A stretch of DNA of 64,000 bases from Vibrio chagasii (GTDB taxonomy: Bacteria > Pseudomonadota > Gammaproteobacteria > Enterobacterales > Vibrionaceae). Position numbers and translations under genes: made by a program. Numbering within the stretch: position 1 is the first letter of the stretch; each line of letters opens with the position of its first letter. The stretch spans positions 744,001 to 808,000 of the forward strand of contig CP090851.1 of the NCBI GenBank assembly GCA_041879415.1. Direction: 5' to 3'. Shown here piece by piece: positions 62,542 through 64,000 of the stretch. The notes beneath the pieces were generated by a model, which saw only the letters and a list, made by a program, of their open reading frames with translations, ran no database searches and was not told where the DNA came from.

Positions 62542-64000
62542 ATGGCATATAAAAAAACGGGAAATAAAAGGAACAAGAGTAGAAGTCTTACACCACAAGA
62601 AGAGCGAAAAGCAGCAAAGGCACGATCCGATTACAATAATAACTTACTTGGAGAACGATTATTAGATTTGTTATGTTCTCAACAAGAAGCGTATTCTGAT
62701 AATGATGTAAAGGTAGGATTTGATAGAAACATTTCACTTCCTTTAAAATACGATAAAACAAACGGTGAACATTACAGACCTATAAACATACCTCATTTGA
62801 TTCTAGCTTCTCAAGAATTGAATTTAAAAGTAAATAAATGGATTTCAAGAACGTCTACACAACAACTGATCAAACAGAACATTGAAAATCTTCCAAAAGA
62901 TTTTGACTTGATTAAAACAATTAAAGATTTACCTCAAGTGAATGTCTATAAGACTAATAAAATAATCTACAGAACAGATGGAGAAGGAAAGCTAGACGAT
63001 AAAGAGGAATTGAAAAGGTTAAATGACCTTACTGACGATGAGATTAAAAAAGAAGGTTACGCAATTTACTACAATACTAAAGTTGCAGGGAAAGTCATTC
63101 CTATGGAACATCTAAAAGGACTAATAAAACAGGAAGTATTTGATAATGACCCTGATTTCAATCGCCCTGAACGTGAATTGAGTGATGATTTACGTAATGC
63201 TTATCTTCGACAAAAAACAAACAATATGATTAAAGGAGCAGGTTTACCAGTTATTGAAAGAGAATCTGATTCAGCGCATTATTCACCTGCAAAACATCAC
63301 ATTGTGATCCCTTTACCACATCAGTTTTATAATGAAGAATCGAGATTTACGATAGTTGGTCACGAAATTTGTCACAGTTTAGCGGTGCGATGTAGACCAA
63401 AGGGTAAGAAAGAGGAAGATGTATTCCTTCCAAAAGGTCATAAAAACTTTAAAAAAGCATATGCTAGTGAGGAAGTTATGGCCGAGTCAGGTGCGCTTAT
63501 CCTTGCTGCTACAAACGAAATACCAACAATTTCACAGCACGTTGGTTATATCAAACCTTGGTATGAATCTGCATATGGAAAAGATTACACTCATATGATT
63601 CCGCTATTTTATAACGGTGTTAAACGTGCGAATATCATACAACAAGAAACATATGAATATGAACTTAAGCAAAAGCTAGAGCTTGAACAGAAACTACCTA
63701 ATTCACTTGAAGCGACTGATCTTAGAATCTCAGGCGATACTATCTATCAAACTTATCGTTCAGTTAATGAACCTGACAAGAGCTTCATAGTAGAGGTAGA
63801 TCTTAAAGACCTTGATAAAGACACGTTTATCAACGAGAAACACCTTACAGATTTTGCAAAAAATCACAGAGGTTCAAAATCAATCTCAGAGTATAGCGCA
63901 GCTCTTAAATCTGATCTGAAAGAGCATACAGTTTTGAGCTTTGAAACAAATAGGGTTGTTCTACAAGCGCAGGAACAAGAGCGTTTAAAGGCAAAAGCAG
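62542..64000 (+). CDS. ArdC-like antirestriction protein with shared C-terminal domain (partial)
   Basis: At least 486 residues; the 3' end is beyond the window. AAGGAG stands about 8 bases before the ATG. The N-terminal ~120 residues correspond to the ArdC/TraC1 ssDNA-binding region (HYRPINIPHLIL). Residues ~250-375 form the zincin-like metallopeptidase: AHYSPAKHHIVIPLPHQF, then VGHEICHSLA (HExxH zinc motif), AYASEEVMAESGALILA (third-ligand helix) and ISQHVGYIKPWYES. From 63694 it continues into the domain shared with the two preceding proteins (IYQTYRSVNEPDKSFIVEVD, FAKNHRGSKS). ArdC of plasmid pSa blocks restriction of incoming DNA. The added domain is not part of the usual ArdC. Confidence 0.75.
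   Translation, partial: MAYKKTGNKRNKSRSLTPQEERKAAKARSDYNNNLLGERLLDLLCSQQEAYSDNDVKVGFDRNISLPLKYDKTNGEHYRPINIPHLILASQELNLKVNKWISRTSTQQLIKQNIENLPKDFDLIKTIKDLPQVNVYKTNKIIYRTDGEGKLDDKEELKRLNDLTDDEIKKEGYAIYYNTKVAGKVIPMEHLKGLIKQEVFDNDPDFNRPERELSDDLRNAYLRQKTNNMIKGAGLPVIERESDSAHYSPAKHHIVIPLPHQFYNEESRFTIVGHEICHSLAVRCRPKGKKEEDVFLPKGHKNFKKAYASEEVMAESGALILAATNEIPTISQHVGYIKPWYESAYGKDYTHMIPLFYNGVKRANIIQQETYEYELKQKLELEQKLPNSLEATDLRISGDTIYQTYRSVNEPDKSFIVEVDLKDLDKDTFINEKHLTDFAKNHRGSKSISEYSAALKSDLKEHTVLSFETNRVVLQAQEQERLKAKA

Noticed and set aside
1..64000. tRNA or rRNA genes
   Set aside because: No tRNA-like cloverleaf ends or rRNA sequence were noticed anywhere in the window; a dedicated scan could not be run.

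Overview
The window looks like a Vibrio chromosome, probably of the Splendidus clade. The first 31 kb has moderate GC and carries ordinary Vibrio housekeeping genes: metR/metE, yciI, yciA, yciB, an AspS-type type II secretion pilotin, a ygiQ radical-SAM gene, and many sensory and chemotaxis genes. From about 31.0 kb to the right edge the DNA becomes very AT-rich and the genes are mostly unfamiliar. I read this part as a mobile island that runs past the window end.

Core part (1-30987): a lipoprotein start; a LysR regulator with a DadA-like D-amino acid dehydrogenase; a secreted dienelactone-hydrolase-like enzyme; an ACC-deaminase-like PLP enzyme; a two-component system divergent from a GtrB/ArnT/GtrA-like envelope glycosylation operon; ygiQ; metR and metE with MetJ-box-like operators between them; and an EvgS-like hybrid kinase followed by a receiver-EAL protein, a chemotaxis receptor, a porin and a small PstS-like protein. 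A dicarboxylate/amino-acid symporter gene is cut after its C-terminal half at about 30.99 kb, which marks the left island edge.

Island module 1 (about 31.0-38.7 kb): a 64-residue cysteine-containing peptide gene, two ThiF/E1-like enzymes that each carry an N-terminal PqqD-like (RRE-like) region, and a UvrA-like ABC protein of the type used for self-resistance. This looks like an undescribed RiPP-type peptide pathway, with a CRP-type promoter on the peptide gene and an intrinsic terminator between the peptide gene and the enzymes. Two minus-strand genes with CoiA-like zinc-finger/nuclease features follow. Related 18-27 bp repeats lie at the left edge and just upstream of a large serine recombinase, so this module may be a separately acquired unit.

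Island module 2 (38.7-64.0 kb and beyond): the serine recombinase, a plasmid-like replication region (iteron-like repeats, antisense RNA candidate, Rep-like gene), a four-copy TACTAGTA array, two large DotA/VirB6-like membrane proteins, and a minus-strand operon of small acidic proteins headed by a methylase-fold protein. Several genes of that operon have leader hairpins that hold AGGAG in the loop. Last come three tandem multidomain proteins: one ADP-ribosyltransferase-like and frameshifted, one unknown, one ArdC-like metallopeptidase. All three share one C-terminal domain. Because ArdC-type proteins are associated with conjugative transfer and the element encodes T4SS-like membrane proteins, I infer that this shared domain may be a translocation module for proteins sent into recipient cells.
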